DNA of 64,000 nt from Mycobacterium sp. Z3061 (GTDB taxonomy: Bacteria > Actinomycetota > Actinomycetes > Mycobacteriales > Mycobacteriaceae). Below, in pieces: positions 43,056 through 51,078 of the stretch. The stretch's first letter is position 1. The number at the start of each line of letters is the position of its first letter. Below the pieces are notes generated by a model, which was not told the origin of the DNA, did not search any database, and saw nothing but the letters and a program-made list of their open reading frames with translations. The stretch is taken from positions 3,968,001 through 4,032,000 of the forward strand of contig NZ_CP134062.1 in the NCBI RefSeq assembly GCF_031583025.1. Reading direction: 5' to 3'. Position numbers and translations under genes: made by a program.

Positions 43056-44314
43056 TTCGGCCATACCTCCGGATCGGGTTGGAAACGAACAGTCAATTCA
43101 CTGCCCCGCAGATGCGCGTCAAGCACGGTACAACGGCGCAGCACAGAGGCTAGCCGAACCCGGCGCCGCACACCGCCGGCGCTGACGATCAGGTCGTCGT
43201 CGGATCTGCCCAGGGCCAGGGATCCGGCGTCGAGTTGCGGCAACGACAGCCGCATCCGGTACACGGACTCCAGGCCCGTCCCGGATTCCAGATCGACGAC
43301 CGGGTGCAGCGGCCCGGGCGGGGCGGCACCGCGCCGCCGTCGGGCGCTGTCAAGCAGCCCGCCCAGGGCCTTGGGGCCGATCGGCTCCCCCGCCTGGTGC
43401 GGCACCAGAACCAATGCGACGTCGCCGATCGTGGCGTCGAGTTCTTCGAGCACCGCGCGTTGCTCGGCAATGCGTTCGGCGTACCAGTAGAACGCGGGAT
43501 GGTCGGGCAGGCTGCTGTACTCGTAGGTCTCGTCGCGCACCAGAACCTGGTTGACCAGCAACTCCTCGACCCGCACTCCCATCAGCGCCAACGACCCCAG
43601 CGTGCGGGCGGCCTCTGCAGCGACCACCCGCTCCGGTGTAAGCACCAGGTGCGCGCTGAGCAGGTCGCCGTCGGTCAGCAGCGAGCTCAGCCGGTCAACG
43701 CCGGCGCTGGTGCGTTCCAGCAGTTGCACCACCGCGGCCGAGCGCGGGTCCTCCACGCCGATACTCAGCCGCCGGTGTCGCGGCCAGGCGCGTTCCACGT
43801 ACAGGCCGAATGTGGCCGGCAGGGTCAGCATCCGCAAGGCGTCGGCCGTCGAGGCGCAGTCGACGATGATGCGATCCCACCGGCCCGACATCGCAAGCTC
43901 GCCGACGGCGTGCAGTCCGAGGACTTCCTGAATCCCGGGCAACGCCGAAAGTTCTTCGGGCGCAATGCGACTGAGCTCCGACTCGGGGAACCGGGCATCG
44001 AGGGCGGCTACTACGTCGCGCCAGCGGTCCTCGAGCAGGGCCAGGGTGTCCAGGGCCAGGGCGTCGAGAAAGCCGCCGCCGGCCTCCGAGTCGTCGGCAT
44101 GCACGCGGACGGGTTCGCCGTGACCGGTCGGCGGGATCGGGATGCCCAGGACGTCGCCCAGCGAGTGGGCCTGGTCGGTGGAGACCACCAGCACGCGCTG
44201 CCCGGCGCTGGCATCGCCGACCGCGGTCGCAGACGCCAGAGTGGACTTCCCTACCCCGCCCTTGCCGACAAAGAGGCTGATCCGCGCCGGGGTAGGCGGA
44301 ACGGAATCACTCAG
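43052..44314 (-). CDS. ArsA/GET3-like P-loop ATPase with probable CTG start (Rv2184c homologue)
   Basis: Read from CTG 44314 the protein is 420 aa. Its Walker A, FVGKGGVGKSTLASAT (residues 17-24 for GKGGVGKS), lies entirely upstream of the first conventional start, GTG 44194. The signature STDQAHSLGDVLG (switch I) and IIVDCASTADALRML (switch II) follow. No ATG, GTG or TTG occurs in frame between the upstream stop and 44194. CTG 44314 overlaps the TGA of the preceding SRPBCC gene as CTGA, parallel to the GTGA and ATGA junctions elsewhere. A GTG start at 44194 would give a 380-aa protein without the nucleotide-binding loop. The client of this ATPase is unknown. Confidence 0.85.
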   Translation of the reverse strand: MSDSVPPTPARISLFVGKGGVGKSTLASATAVGDASAGQRVLVVSTDQAHSLGDVLGIPIPPTGHGEPVRVHADDSEAGGGFLDALALDTLALLEDRWRDVVAALDARFPESELSRIAPEELSALPGIQEVLGLHAVGELAMSGRWDRIIVDCASTADALRMLTLPATFGLYVERAWPRHRRLSIGVEDPRSAAVVQLLERTSAGVDRLSSLLTDGDLLSAHLVLTPERVVAAEAARTLGSLALMGVRVEELLVNQVLVRDETYEYSSLPDHPAFYWYAERIAEQRAVLEELDATIGDVALVLVPHQAGEPIGPKALGGLLDSARRRRGAAPPGPLHPVVDLESGTGLESVYRMRLSLPQLDAGSLALGRSDDDLIVSAGGVRRRVRLASVLRRCTVLDAHLRGSELTVRFQPDPEVWPK

Positions 44315-44745
44315 CCCTCGACTCGTTTCTTCAGATCCTTCAAGGCGCCGTCAATCAGCCGGCGTTCGGCCTTGCGCTTGAGCATGCCAATCATCGGAAC
44401 GGCCAGGTCTACCGCCAGCTCGTAGGTCACATCGGTGCCGGAACCCTTGGGCGCCAGGAGGTACGAGCCTTCCAGGGACTTGAGCAGGGAGCTGGATTCC
44501 AGCGTCCAACTCAGCGACTCACGGTCGGCGGGCCACTCGTAGTTCATGATCAGGGTGTCCTTGAAGATCCCCGCGTCCATCAGCATCCGCGCCTTTTTGG
44601 GGTAGCCGTCGTCGGTGGCCTCGAGGACTTCGACCTTCTTGTATTCGTTGATCCAGTCCGGGTAGGACTCGATGTCGGCGATCGCCTTCATCACCTCGGC
44701 CGGGTCTGCGTCGATGTAGATCGTCTGGTTCGTCTTGTCCGCCAC
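44311..44745 (-). CDS. SRPBCC/polyketide cyclase-like protein (Rv2185c, TB16.3 homologue)
   Basis: The protein is 144 aa from GTG 44745, with GGGAA upstream. The START/Bet v 1-like fold is suggested by [33 protein letters not shown] and the C-terminal long helix with [31 protein letters not shown]. The family binds hydrophobic ligands in an internal cavity; the ligand is unknown. It immediately precedes, with CTGA overlap, the P-loop ATPase. Confidence 0.9.
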   Translation of the reverse strand: MADKTNQTIYIDADPAEVMKAIADIESYPDWINEYKKVEVLEATDDGYPKKARMLMDAGIFKDTLIMNYEWPADRESLSWTLESSSLLKSLEGSYLLAPKGSGTDVTYELAVDLAVPMIGMLKRKAERRLIDGALKDLKKRVEG

Positions 44746-44854
44746 TTGGCTGCTTCCCTTTCCCGGTCAACCCCGGTCAATTGCGGGAGTGCCCCAAATC
44801 TCCCGGCAGAAACGGTACTCTCTCTCGCCTGTCTTGATGCCTGTCTTGACCCGG

Positions 44855-45244
44855 TTAAACTACCGGAGAACTTCCCACGGGACGCTGGCGTTCCAGGGTC
44901 GTTTTAACCTCGAACGCCATATTCTTGCCCGCCACGCGACGACGGTGCGTCATTTTGGCCAGGTTCAGCCTGGCCAGCTCGGACGCCGGGACGCCGGTCG
45001 GTTCCGCGTGGAGGAAGTAGTGCAAGATCACCCCGTCCATCGACGGTTCCAGCCAGACCTCCATGGTGCCGGTCACCGGGCCGCTCACCGCCCACCGGAT
45101 GCCCTTCTCGGCACGGTCCTCGGTGACCTGCAGGTGCAGGTCCGGCCACCACCGGCTCCACTTCGAGCGATCTGCGATGGCGGCCCCGACCAGTGCGCCA
45201 GCAGCGGCGACGTAGGTTTCGTCGGCGATCTGGATGCTGTTCAT
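44855..45244 (-). CDS. SRPBCC-like conserved protein (Rv2186c homologue)
   Basis: The protein is 129 aa from ATG 45244, with GAGGC just upstream; the frame is open further but 129 aa matches the known family size. It starts [23 protein letters not shown]. The beta-rich middle ([41 protein letters not shown]) fits a START-like lipid-binding fold. It lies 109 bp upstream of the other SRPBCC gene, suggesting a run of two ligand-binding proteins and an ATPase. Function is unknown. Confidence 0.87.
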   Translation of the reverse strand: MNSIQIADETYVAAAGALVGAAIADRSKWSRWWPDLHLQVTEDRAEKGIRWAVSGPVTGTMEVWLEPSMDGVILHYFLHAEPTGVPASELARLNLAKMTHRRRVAGKNMAFEVKTTLERQRPVGSSPVV

Positions 45245-45418
45245 CGCCTCAGCTTCACATACCCGCGCGAGCGGGATCAGTGCAGCCCTCGGCCTCTCCC
45301 GCAATCGCGCCCGACGTCCACCGGCCGTGGCCATACTGCGCGAATGTCCCCGATAGGCTGGGTGACAGCAAGCCGCCGGCATACAAAGACCACCCCTAGG
45401 TCAAGCGAGGTAAAGAGA

Positions 45419-47221
45419 GTGCGTTCGTACAGTGTCCCCGCCCGCTTTTCCGTCTACGACCACGACAACGTCGCGGCCGTGGTGTACGAGCACGAGCGGG
45501 ACGACCCCGACTATGTGATCTACCGACGGCGGGTCGACGGGGTCTGGACGGACGTCACCTGCGCCGAAGCCGCTGACCAAATTCGTTCGGCCGCGCTGGG
45601 TTTGATCTCGCTGGGGGTCCAGGCCGGCGACCGGGTCTCGATCTTCTCGGCCACCTGCTACGAGTGGGCGATCTTGGATCTGGCGATTTTGTCGATAGGC
45701 GCGGTGACCGTGCCGATCTACGAGACATCGTCGGCCGAGCAGGTGCGCTGGGTCCTGCAGGACTCCGAAGCGGTGCTGGCGTTCGCCGAGACCGATGCGC
45801 ACGCCGCGATCGTCACCGAGCTCACCGGCGAGCTGCCCGCCCTGCGCCGGGTGCTGCATATCAACGGCTCCGGCCCGAAAGCGCTGGAGCAGTTGGTGGA
45901 GGCCGGCGCCTCGGTCGATGCGGCCGAACTGACGGCGCGGCAGCAGGGGCTTGGCGCCGACGCGCCCGCGACCCTCATCTACACCTCTGGCACCACGGGA
46001 CGACCGAAAGGCTGCCAACTCACCCATTCGAATCTGCTGCACGAGATCCGCGGCACCAGTGAGTGCCTGCCCACGCTTCTGTGCGAGGGTCAGCGGCTGC
46101 TGGTCTTCTTGCCGTTGGCCCACGTCCTGGCCCGGGCGCTGACCCTGGCGGCTTTCACCAGCAAAGTGACCGTGGGATTCACCAGTGACATCAAGAACTT
46201 GCTGCCGCTGCTGGCCGAGTTCAAACCGACTGTGGTCGTGTCGGTTCCGCGAGTGTTCGAGAAGGTGTACAACACCGCTGAGCAGAATGCCGCCAATGAT
46301 GGCAAAGGCCCTATTTTCAAGGCGGCCGCGCAGACGGCGGTCGATTGGAGCCGCGCCCAGGACGACGGCAAGCCAGGGCTGGTACTGCGGGCCAAGCACG
46401 CGCTGTTCGACCGGCTGGTCTACGGGAAGCTGCGCGCCGCGCTCGGCGGTGAGTGCCACGCCGCGGTATCCGGCGGGGCTCCGCTGGGCGCGCGGCTGGG
46501 GCACTTCTACCGCGGTGTCGGAGTGACCATCTACGAGGGGTACGGACTCACCGAGACCAGTGCGGCTATCACCGTGAACCAGATCAACGGCCTCAAGATC
46601 GGCACTGTGGGCAAGCTGGTGCCGGGCAACAGCCTGCGTATCGCCGAGGACAAGGAACTGCTGGTGCGCGGCGGGGTGGTGTTCACCGGCTACTGGCGCA
46701 ATGAGCAGGCCACCGCGGAGGCCTTCACCGACGGCTGGTTCCGCACCGGCGATCTCGGTGCCGTCGACGAAGACGGGTTCGTCAGCATCACCGGCCGGAA
46801 GAAAGAGCTCATCGTCACAGCGGGTGGCAAGAACGTGGCACCCGCGGTGCTGGAGGATCAACTGCGGGCCCACCCGCTGATCAGTCAGGCGATGGTCGTC
46901 GGGGACGCCAAGCCGTTCATCGGCGCACTGATCACCATCGACCCCGAAGCCATCGAGGGCTGGAAGCAGCACCATCACAAGGCCTCCGCTGCGACGGTTG
47001 GTGATCTGGCCACGGACCCGGACCTGCTCGCCGAGGTGGACACGGCGGTCAAGGAAGCCAACCAGCAGGTGTCTCACGCCGAGTCGATCCGGAAGTTCCG
47101 CATCCTGCCGGTCGACTTCACCGAGGACACCGGTGAGCTGACGCCGACGATGAAGGTCAAGCGCAACGTGGTCGCTGAGAAGTTTGCTTCCGACATCGAG
47201 GCGATCTACTCGAAGGACTGA
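45419..47221 (+). CDS. fadD15: FadD15, long-chain acyl-CoA synthetase
   Basis: The protein is 600 aa from GTG 45419. The AMP-binding P-loop is [20 protein letters not shown], followed by the [13 protein letters not shown] linker motif, [16 protein letters not shown] and the hinge-Lys region [19 protein letters not shown]. It activates fatty acids to acyl-CoA via acyl-AMP; the homologue is also implicated in lipid recycling. The upstream open frame back to 44735 is antisense to the SRPBCC genes and is not part of it. It converges with pimB, 11 bp away. Confidence 0.96.
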   Translation: MRSYSVPARFSVYDHDNVAAVVYEHERDDPDYVIYRRRVDGVWTDVTCAEAADQIRSAALGLISLGVQAGDRVSIFSATCYEWAILDLAILSIGAVTVPIYETSSAEQVRWVLQDSEAVLAFAETDAHAAIVTELTGELPALRRVLHINGSGPKALEQLVEAGASVDAAELTARQQGLGADAPATLIYTSGTTGRPKGCQLTHSNLLHEIRGTSECLPTLLCEGQRLLVFLPLAHVLARALTLAAFTSKVTVGFTSDIKNLLPLLAEFKPTVVVSVPRVFEKVYNTAEQNAANDGKGPIFKAAAQTAVDWSRAQDDGKPGLVLRAKHALFDRLVYGKLRAALGGECHAAVSGGAPLGARLGHFYRGVGVTIYEGYGLTETSAAITVNQINGLKIGTVGKLVPGNSLRIAEDKELLVRGGVVFTGYWRNEQATAEAFTDGWFRTGDLGAVDEDGFVSITGRKKELIVTAGGKNVAPAVLEDQLRAHPLISQAMVVGDAKPFIGALITIDPEAIEGWKQHHHKASAATVGDLATDPDLLAEVDTAVKEANQQVSHAESIRKFRILPVDFTEDTGELTPTMKVKRNVVAEKFASDIEAIYSKD

Positions 47222-47232
47222 TAGCGGGTGGC

Positions 47233-48381
47233 TCAGGCCCCGCCGTCCAGCAAGCCCGCGAGCCGCGCGGCCAGGAGGTCCCAGCGCCACTGCGTTCGCA
47301 CCCATTCGCGGCCGGCGGCGCCCATGGCGGCAGCACGGTCGCGATCGATCAACAGCTCGGTGACTGCCTCGCCGATCTCTTCCACCGAGTTGCCGTCGAC
47401 CACTAAGCCAGTCTTGTTGTGCTGCACAGCTTCCGGGGCTCCGCCGGAGTCGCCGGCCACCACTGGTATGCCGGTGGCCGATGCCTCCAGGAAGACGATG
47501 CCGAGACCTTCGACGTCCATACCCGCGCCGCGGGTGCGGCAGGGCATCGCGAACACGTCGGCCATGGCGTGGTGGGCGGGCAGCTCATCGCCGGGGACGC
47601 CGCCGGTGAAGGTGACGTGGTCCTCGACCTCGCAGTCGCGCGTCAGCTTGCGCAAGGTCTCGAGGTAAGGGCCACCGCCGACGATGACGAGCGCGGCGCC
47701 CTCGACCCGCCGCCGGATCGCGGGCAGGGCTTGGATCAGCATGTCCTGGCCTTTGCGGGGCACCAACCGCGATAGGCACACGACGGTGGGCCGCTCGCCC
47801 AGCCGATAGCGTCGGCGCAGTTCGGCGCGCGCGGCGGGGTCCGGGTGGAAGCGGTCGCTGTCCACGCCGGGCGGGAGGTATTCCAGTGCGGCTTTTGGCC
47901 CGAACGCCGGCGCGAATCTAGACCGGGTGTAGCGGCTGACGAAGGTCACGACGTCGGTGTGGTCGCCGATGCTTCGCAGCACCGACCGAGCGACCGGCAG
48001 CATCGACCAGCCGACTTCGTGGCCGTGGGTGCTGGCCAGCACCCGCTTGGCGCCGGCCTGCCGGGCGCGCGGTGCGAGTAATGCCAGCGGGGCGGCCGCG
48101 CCGAACCACACGGTGTCGATGTGGTTCTCTTCGATCAGCCGGCGCATCCGGGTGTCGACGGTGGGCACGGGCAGCATCAGCGTGGTCGGGTGGCGCACCA
48201 CCCGATAGCCCGCCGACTCGGCCGCTTCGTCAAAAGCCTCGGCGCCCTTCCACTTTGGTGCGTAGACGGTGACGCTGTGGGACTTGGAGTCGACGAGTCG
48301 GTTGACGAACTCTCCCAGATAAGACTGGATCCCTCCGCGCCGCGGGGGAAAGTCGTTGGTTACCAGCAGGACCCGGCTCAC
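47233..48381 (-). CDS. pimB: PimB (PimB'), GDP-mannose-dependent alpha-1,6-mannosyltransferase
   Basis: The protein is 382 aa. GT-B / GT4 features: the N-terminal VLLVTNDFPPRRGGIQSYLGEF, phosphate-clamp VCLSRLVPRKGQDMLIQAL, and the donor-binding EGLGIVFLEASATGIPVVAG with the E-x7-E motif. It adds the second mannose (6-position of inositol) to PIM1 to form Ac1PIM2 on the cytosolic face of the membrane. A GTG-rich minus-strand run continues with the HExxH protein and ripC upstream, separated by 142 bp. Confidence 0.95.
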   Translation of the reverse strand: MSRVLLVTNDFPPRRGGIQSYLGEFVNRLVDSKSHSVTVYAPKWKGAEAFDEAAESAGYRVVRHPTTLMLPVPTVDTRMRRLIEENHIDTVWFGAAAPLALLAPRARQAGAKRVLASTHGHEVGWSMLPVARSVLRSIGDHTDVVTFVSRYTRSRFAPAFGPKAALEYLPPGVDSDRFHPDPAARAELRRRYRLGERPTVVCLSRLVPRKGQDMLIQALPAIRRRVEGAALVIVGGGPYLETLRKLTRDCEVEDHVTFTGGVPGDELPAHHAMADVFAMPCRTRGAGMDVEGLGIVFLEASATGIPVVAGDSGGAPEAVQHNKTGLVVDGNSVEEIGEAVTELLIDRDRAAAMGAAGREWVRTQWRWDLLAARLAGLLDGGA

Positions 48382-48481
48382 AGGGTGAGGTTAGCGGGCG
48401 ACGACGCGCGCCGCGGGAGCGGCGCGTTGAGGAGGCCGGGCCGCGCCGGCGACGAGGGTGCGCCGAATGCCAGTCGCCACG

Positions 48482-48503
48482 GCGTGTCGTTGTACAGACA
48501 CGC
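48482..48503. repeat. Short inverted repeat in the gap upstream of pimB
   Basis: GCGTGTC, 8-base spacer, GACACGC, followed by GCACGCTCGCGGTGAG. The arms are perfect over 7 bases and the flank resembles a GCGAGCGTGCGTGTCTG motif that recurs in mycobacterial intergenic DNA. No T-run is present. Confidence 0.5.
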
Positions 48504-48523
48504 ACGCTCGCGGTGAGACGGGG

Positions 48524-49390
48524 TCAAGCGTGCCCGGCCATCCACCGCTGCCAGCGCGGGAGCAGACCGGCGACGTCGATTCCCAGCGCCTGACCGACGG
48601 CGGTGGCCAGATCAGAGTGCCCGACCCCACATGCGTCCACGTAGAGTTCGCGCAGCTTCCCCGGCCCGTAGGTGTCGGCGACGAACCGGGTGAACCACCA
48701 CGCACGGTCATAGGCCAGGGAGCGTTGCGGCCCAGGGTCGTCGAGATCGTCGTCCGTCGGTAGCGCCGCAACGGACGAGGCCGCACCGGTGGGCAGCGCC
48801 GTCGGCGGCCGGGCGACGAAGTCGGCCACTCCTTCAGTGAGCCAGCGCGGCGCGTCCAGCGCGGTGTCGACTCGGGCCGCATAGTGAAAAAGCTCATGGC
48901 TCAGCACTATTCGTAGTGCGCCCTTCGTCATGTGCGCCGCGCCGGGAGCCAACACGATCCGGGCGTCGACCATCGTCCGGGCCACTGGGTCGACCCGCTC
49001 GGCTACCGTCACGGCCGCGATATCCGCCCATTGCGAGGCCGGCCCACCACCCGCGGACTGCTCAAACTGCTGATCCGACCCGGCGGCCACCACCACGATG
49101 TCACGCGTCCAGTCCGGCCCCCAGAACCCAACCACGGCATCGATGGCATTACCGAGACCAGCGGCTATCCGTGTCAGCAGCTGAGCGGCGCCCGGACCGC
49201 CCAGGTTGACCAATCGCACCGTGCGATCACCGATCAGCGACGTCCTCGGTGCCGGGTCGGCGCGGACAATCGTCGGCGCGGACGCTGCGGGACCCTCGTG
49301 CGGCGGCAACAGCACCGGCGCGATCAGCTCAGCAGTGAAGACACACGCCAGCAGTATGTGGAGCCGACGCCGCGTGGGCGGAGCCGTCAG
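48524..49390 (-). CDS. Putative membrane-anchored HExxH metalloprotease with probable CTG start (Rv2189c homologue)
   Basis: Read from CTG 49390 the protein is 288 aa. Residues 2-9 are TAPPTRRR and 10-29 form a hydrophobic run (LHILLACVFTAELIAPVLL), a typical signal or anchor sequence. None of these is reachable from an ATG, GTG or TTG; GTG 49315 would remove them. CTG overlaps the ripC TGA as CTGA. A zinc motif LSHELFHYAARVD (His165, Glu166, His169) is followed by RWLTEGVADFVA with Glu186, i.e. HExxH-x16-E as in gluzincins. Its substrate is unknown; a cell-wall or secreted-protein role is inferred from the location next to ripC. Confidence 0.82.
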   Translation of the reverse strand: MTAPPTRRRLHILLACVFTAELIAPVLLPPHEGPAASAPTIVRADPAPRTSLIGDRTVRLVNLGGPGAAQLLTRIAAGLGNAIDAVVGFWGPDWTRDIVVVAAGSDQQFEQSAGGGPASQWADIAAVTVAERVDPVARTMVDARIVLAPGAAHMTKGALRIVLSHELFHYAARVDTALDAPRWLTEGVADFVARPPTALPTGAASSVAALPTDDDLDDPGPQRSLAYDRAWWFTRFVADTYGPGKLRELYVDACGVGHSDLATAVGQALGIDVAGLLPRWQRWMAGHA

Positions 49391-50541
49391 TAGCGCCGGG
49401 CGTCGTAGATGGGGCCGGACGAGTCCATCGGGACCACCCGAACCGGCTGGCCGTAGGTGGACGAGTGGACCATCATGCCGTCACCGACATAGATGCCGGC
49501 GTGCGATGCGTCGGAGTAGAACGTCAACACGTCGCCGGGCTGCAGGTCACCCAGCGACACCGGCTGACCGCCGTGGGCCAGCGCCTGGCTGGAGTGCGGC
49601 AGCGAGATGCCGGCCTGCTGGAACGCCCACATCACCAGCCCGGAGCAGTCGAATCCGCCGGGAGCGGCACCGCCCCACACGTAGGGACTGCCGATCTGGG
49701 TCAATGCAGCCTGCACAACGACCGCACGGTCGCCGCTGCCACCGCCACCCGTGAAGGGCACGTTGGACGCACCGCCGGGCGCCGGCATCTCACCGGGGAC
49801 ACCTTCCGGCGGCACCGGCGCGCCGGGCGGCAGTGCATCGGGAGCACCGGGGCCACGGTCCGGTACCCGGTCGGGCGCCGGCCCGGGGTTGGCCAGCGCG
49901 GTGCGCTGGTCCGGGGTCAGTGCTTGATACTGCGACTTGACGACGGCGATCTGTACCTGCAGCTGACTCTGCTTGTGCTGCAGGTTCGCCCGCACAGCCG
50001 CGGCCTGCTCGGCGGCGGCCTTGGCGTCGGCGGCAGACTTGGCGGAAGCCTGCTCGGCCTTGACGGCCTCCTCGCCGGCGGCCTTGAAGCTGGCCATCTG
50101 GGAGGACATCTGTCCCGCCATCACCCGCTGGATCGTCAGCCCGTCGATCAGCGACTGCGGCGACGCGGCGGTCAGGATGGCGTCCAAGCCGTCGGTGCGA
50201 CCGCCCATGTACGTCGCGGCGGCGACTTTGTTGACCGCACCCTGAAAGTTGGCCAGGCGAGCTCTCGCGGCTTCCAGCTTGGCCTGGTCGTCGGTCAGCT
50301 TCCGCTCGGCCGCCTGCTGGGCCGCCAGCTTCTCGTTCAAGTCCAGCTGAGCGCTGTGCATCGCCTCGGTGGTCTGCTCGGCCTGCCGGGAAAGCTCGTT
50401 GAGTTTCGCCAGTGCGTCATCGGCAGGATCGGCGAACGCGCCGGCCGCTGTAATACCCGAGAACACAACGAAGCTCGCGAACGAACCGATGGCGAACCGC
50501 TTGAACACGCGCGCGATCGAATGCCTACAGTCGAGCCTCAA
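49387..50541 (-). CDS. ripC: RipC, NlpC/P60 peptidoglycan endopeptidase (Rv2190c homologue)
   Basis: The protein is 384 aa from TTG 50541, with AGGAAG 6 bases upstream. A Sec signal peptide (FAIGSFASFVVFSGITAAG) ends at a probable AFA-DPA cleavage site. A long coiled coil (about 40-210, LNELSRQAEQTTEAMHSAQ) is followed by a Pro-rich hinge (PGPAPDRVPDRGPG), then the NlpC/P60 domain with the catalytic Cys299 (GGFDCSGLVMW), His347 (SHAGIYVG) and His359. It cleaves the peptide crosslinks of peptidoglycan for cell separation. The coiled coil fits regulation by FtsEX-type partners. Confidence 0.95.
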   Translation of the reverse strand: MRLDCRHSIARVFKRFAIGSFASFVVFSGITAAGAFADPADDALAKLNELSRQAEQTTEAMHSAQLDLNEKLAAQQAAERKLTDDQAKLEAARARLANFQGAVNKVAAATYMGGRTDGLDAILTAASPQSLIDGLTIQRVMAGQMSSQMASFKAAGEEAVKAEQASAKSAADAKAAAEQAAAVRANLQHKQSQLQVQIAVVKSQYQALTPDQRTALANPGPAPDRVPDRGPGAPDALPPGAPVPPEGVPGEMPAPGGASNVPFTGGGGSGDRAVVVQAALTQIGSPYVWGGAAPGGFDCSGLVMWAFQQAGISLPHSSQALAHGGQPVSLGDLQPGDVLTFYSDASHAGIYVGDGMMVHSSTYGQPVRVVPMDSSGPIYDARRY

Positions 50542-50715
50542 GATTTGCTTCCTTAAACTGCCATCGACGTAAATGCGCCGAGCGGGTTTAGGTCTCAAAC
50601 AGGTTACGAAACGATATCGACGTTTGTCCAAAGGGGGGAGTTAAGAAATTAGGTAGATTTATGTCATTTCTATGTGAGACAGGGTGTCTGGCCGTGCTCG
50701 ACCATACACGACCCG

Positions 50716-50979
50716 TCAGGCCACTCCCTTAGGCGACACAGTGCGCTCGCGCCGGATCGGCACCAGGCGCAACCGCGGCGCCAGCCCGGCCTCGGCCAGC
50801 GTCTCCAGCGCGACTTGTTCGTCGTACGAAAGGGTTTCGGGCACCCCGAGCAGAACGCTCACCACGCACTCGCGGCACCCGGGGCCGCGGACCGCGCAAT
50901 CGTCGCAATCAATCACCACCGGCTCCCCCGGCCTGGCCGCCGCGCCCCCGGTCCTTTCGGTTCCGCTGCTGTGTGCCAT
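50716..50979 (-). CDS. Small cysteine-rich conserved protein
   Basis: The protein is 87 aa from ATG 50979, with GGAGAGG about 10 bases upstream. The core DCDDCAVRGPGCRECVVSVLLG has two CxxC motifs (C-x2-C-x6-C-x2-C), suggesting a zinc ribbon or Fe-S-like site. The C-terminal half (YDEQVALETLAEAGLAPRLRL) is helical and amphipathic. It faces away from the DnaQ/GIY-YIG gene across a 99-bp gap. No function is recognised. The coding call rests on strong codon pattern and the ribosome-binding site. Confidence 0.72.
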   Translation of the reverse strand: MAHSSGTERTGGAAARPGEPVVIDCDDCAVRGPGCRECVVSVLLGVPETLSYDEQVALETLAEAGLAPRLRLVPIRRERTVSPKGVA

Positions 50980-51078
50980 CTGGCTGGGTCCTCTCCCTAG
51001 CGCTTCAACTCTTGAGTCGAACTGCACCGCACGGTAACGCCGGGCACCGACAACAACACCCGGCGTGGGAACCGATGG

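Noticed and set aside
44735..45418. N-terminal extension of fadD15
   Set aside because: The stretch is antisense to the Rv2186c homologue, and GTG 45419 gives the exact family length of 600 aa.
50542..50715. Possible c-di-AMP riboswitch or MtrA site upstream of ripC
   Set aside because: The leader is AT-richer than its surroundings, but no riboswitch core or paired GTAAC repeats could be found by eye.
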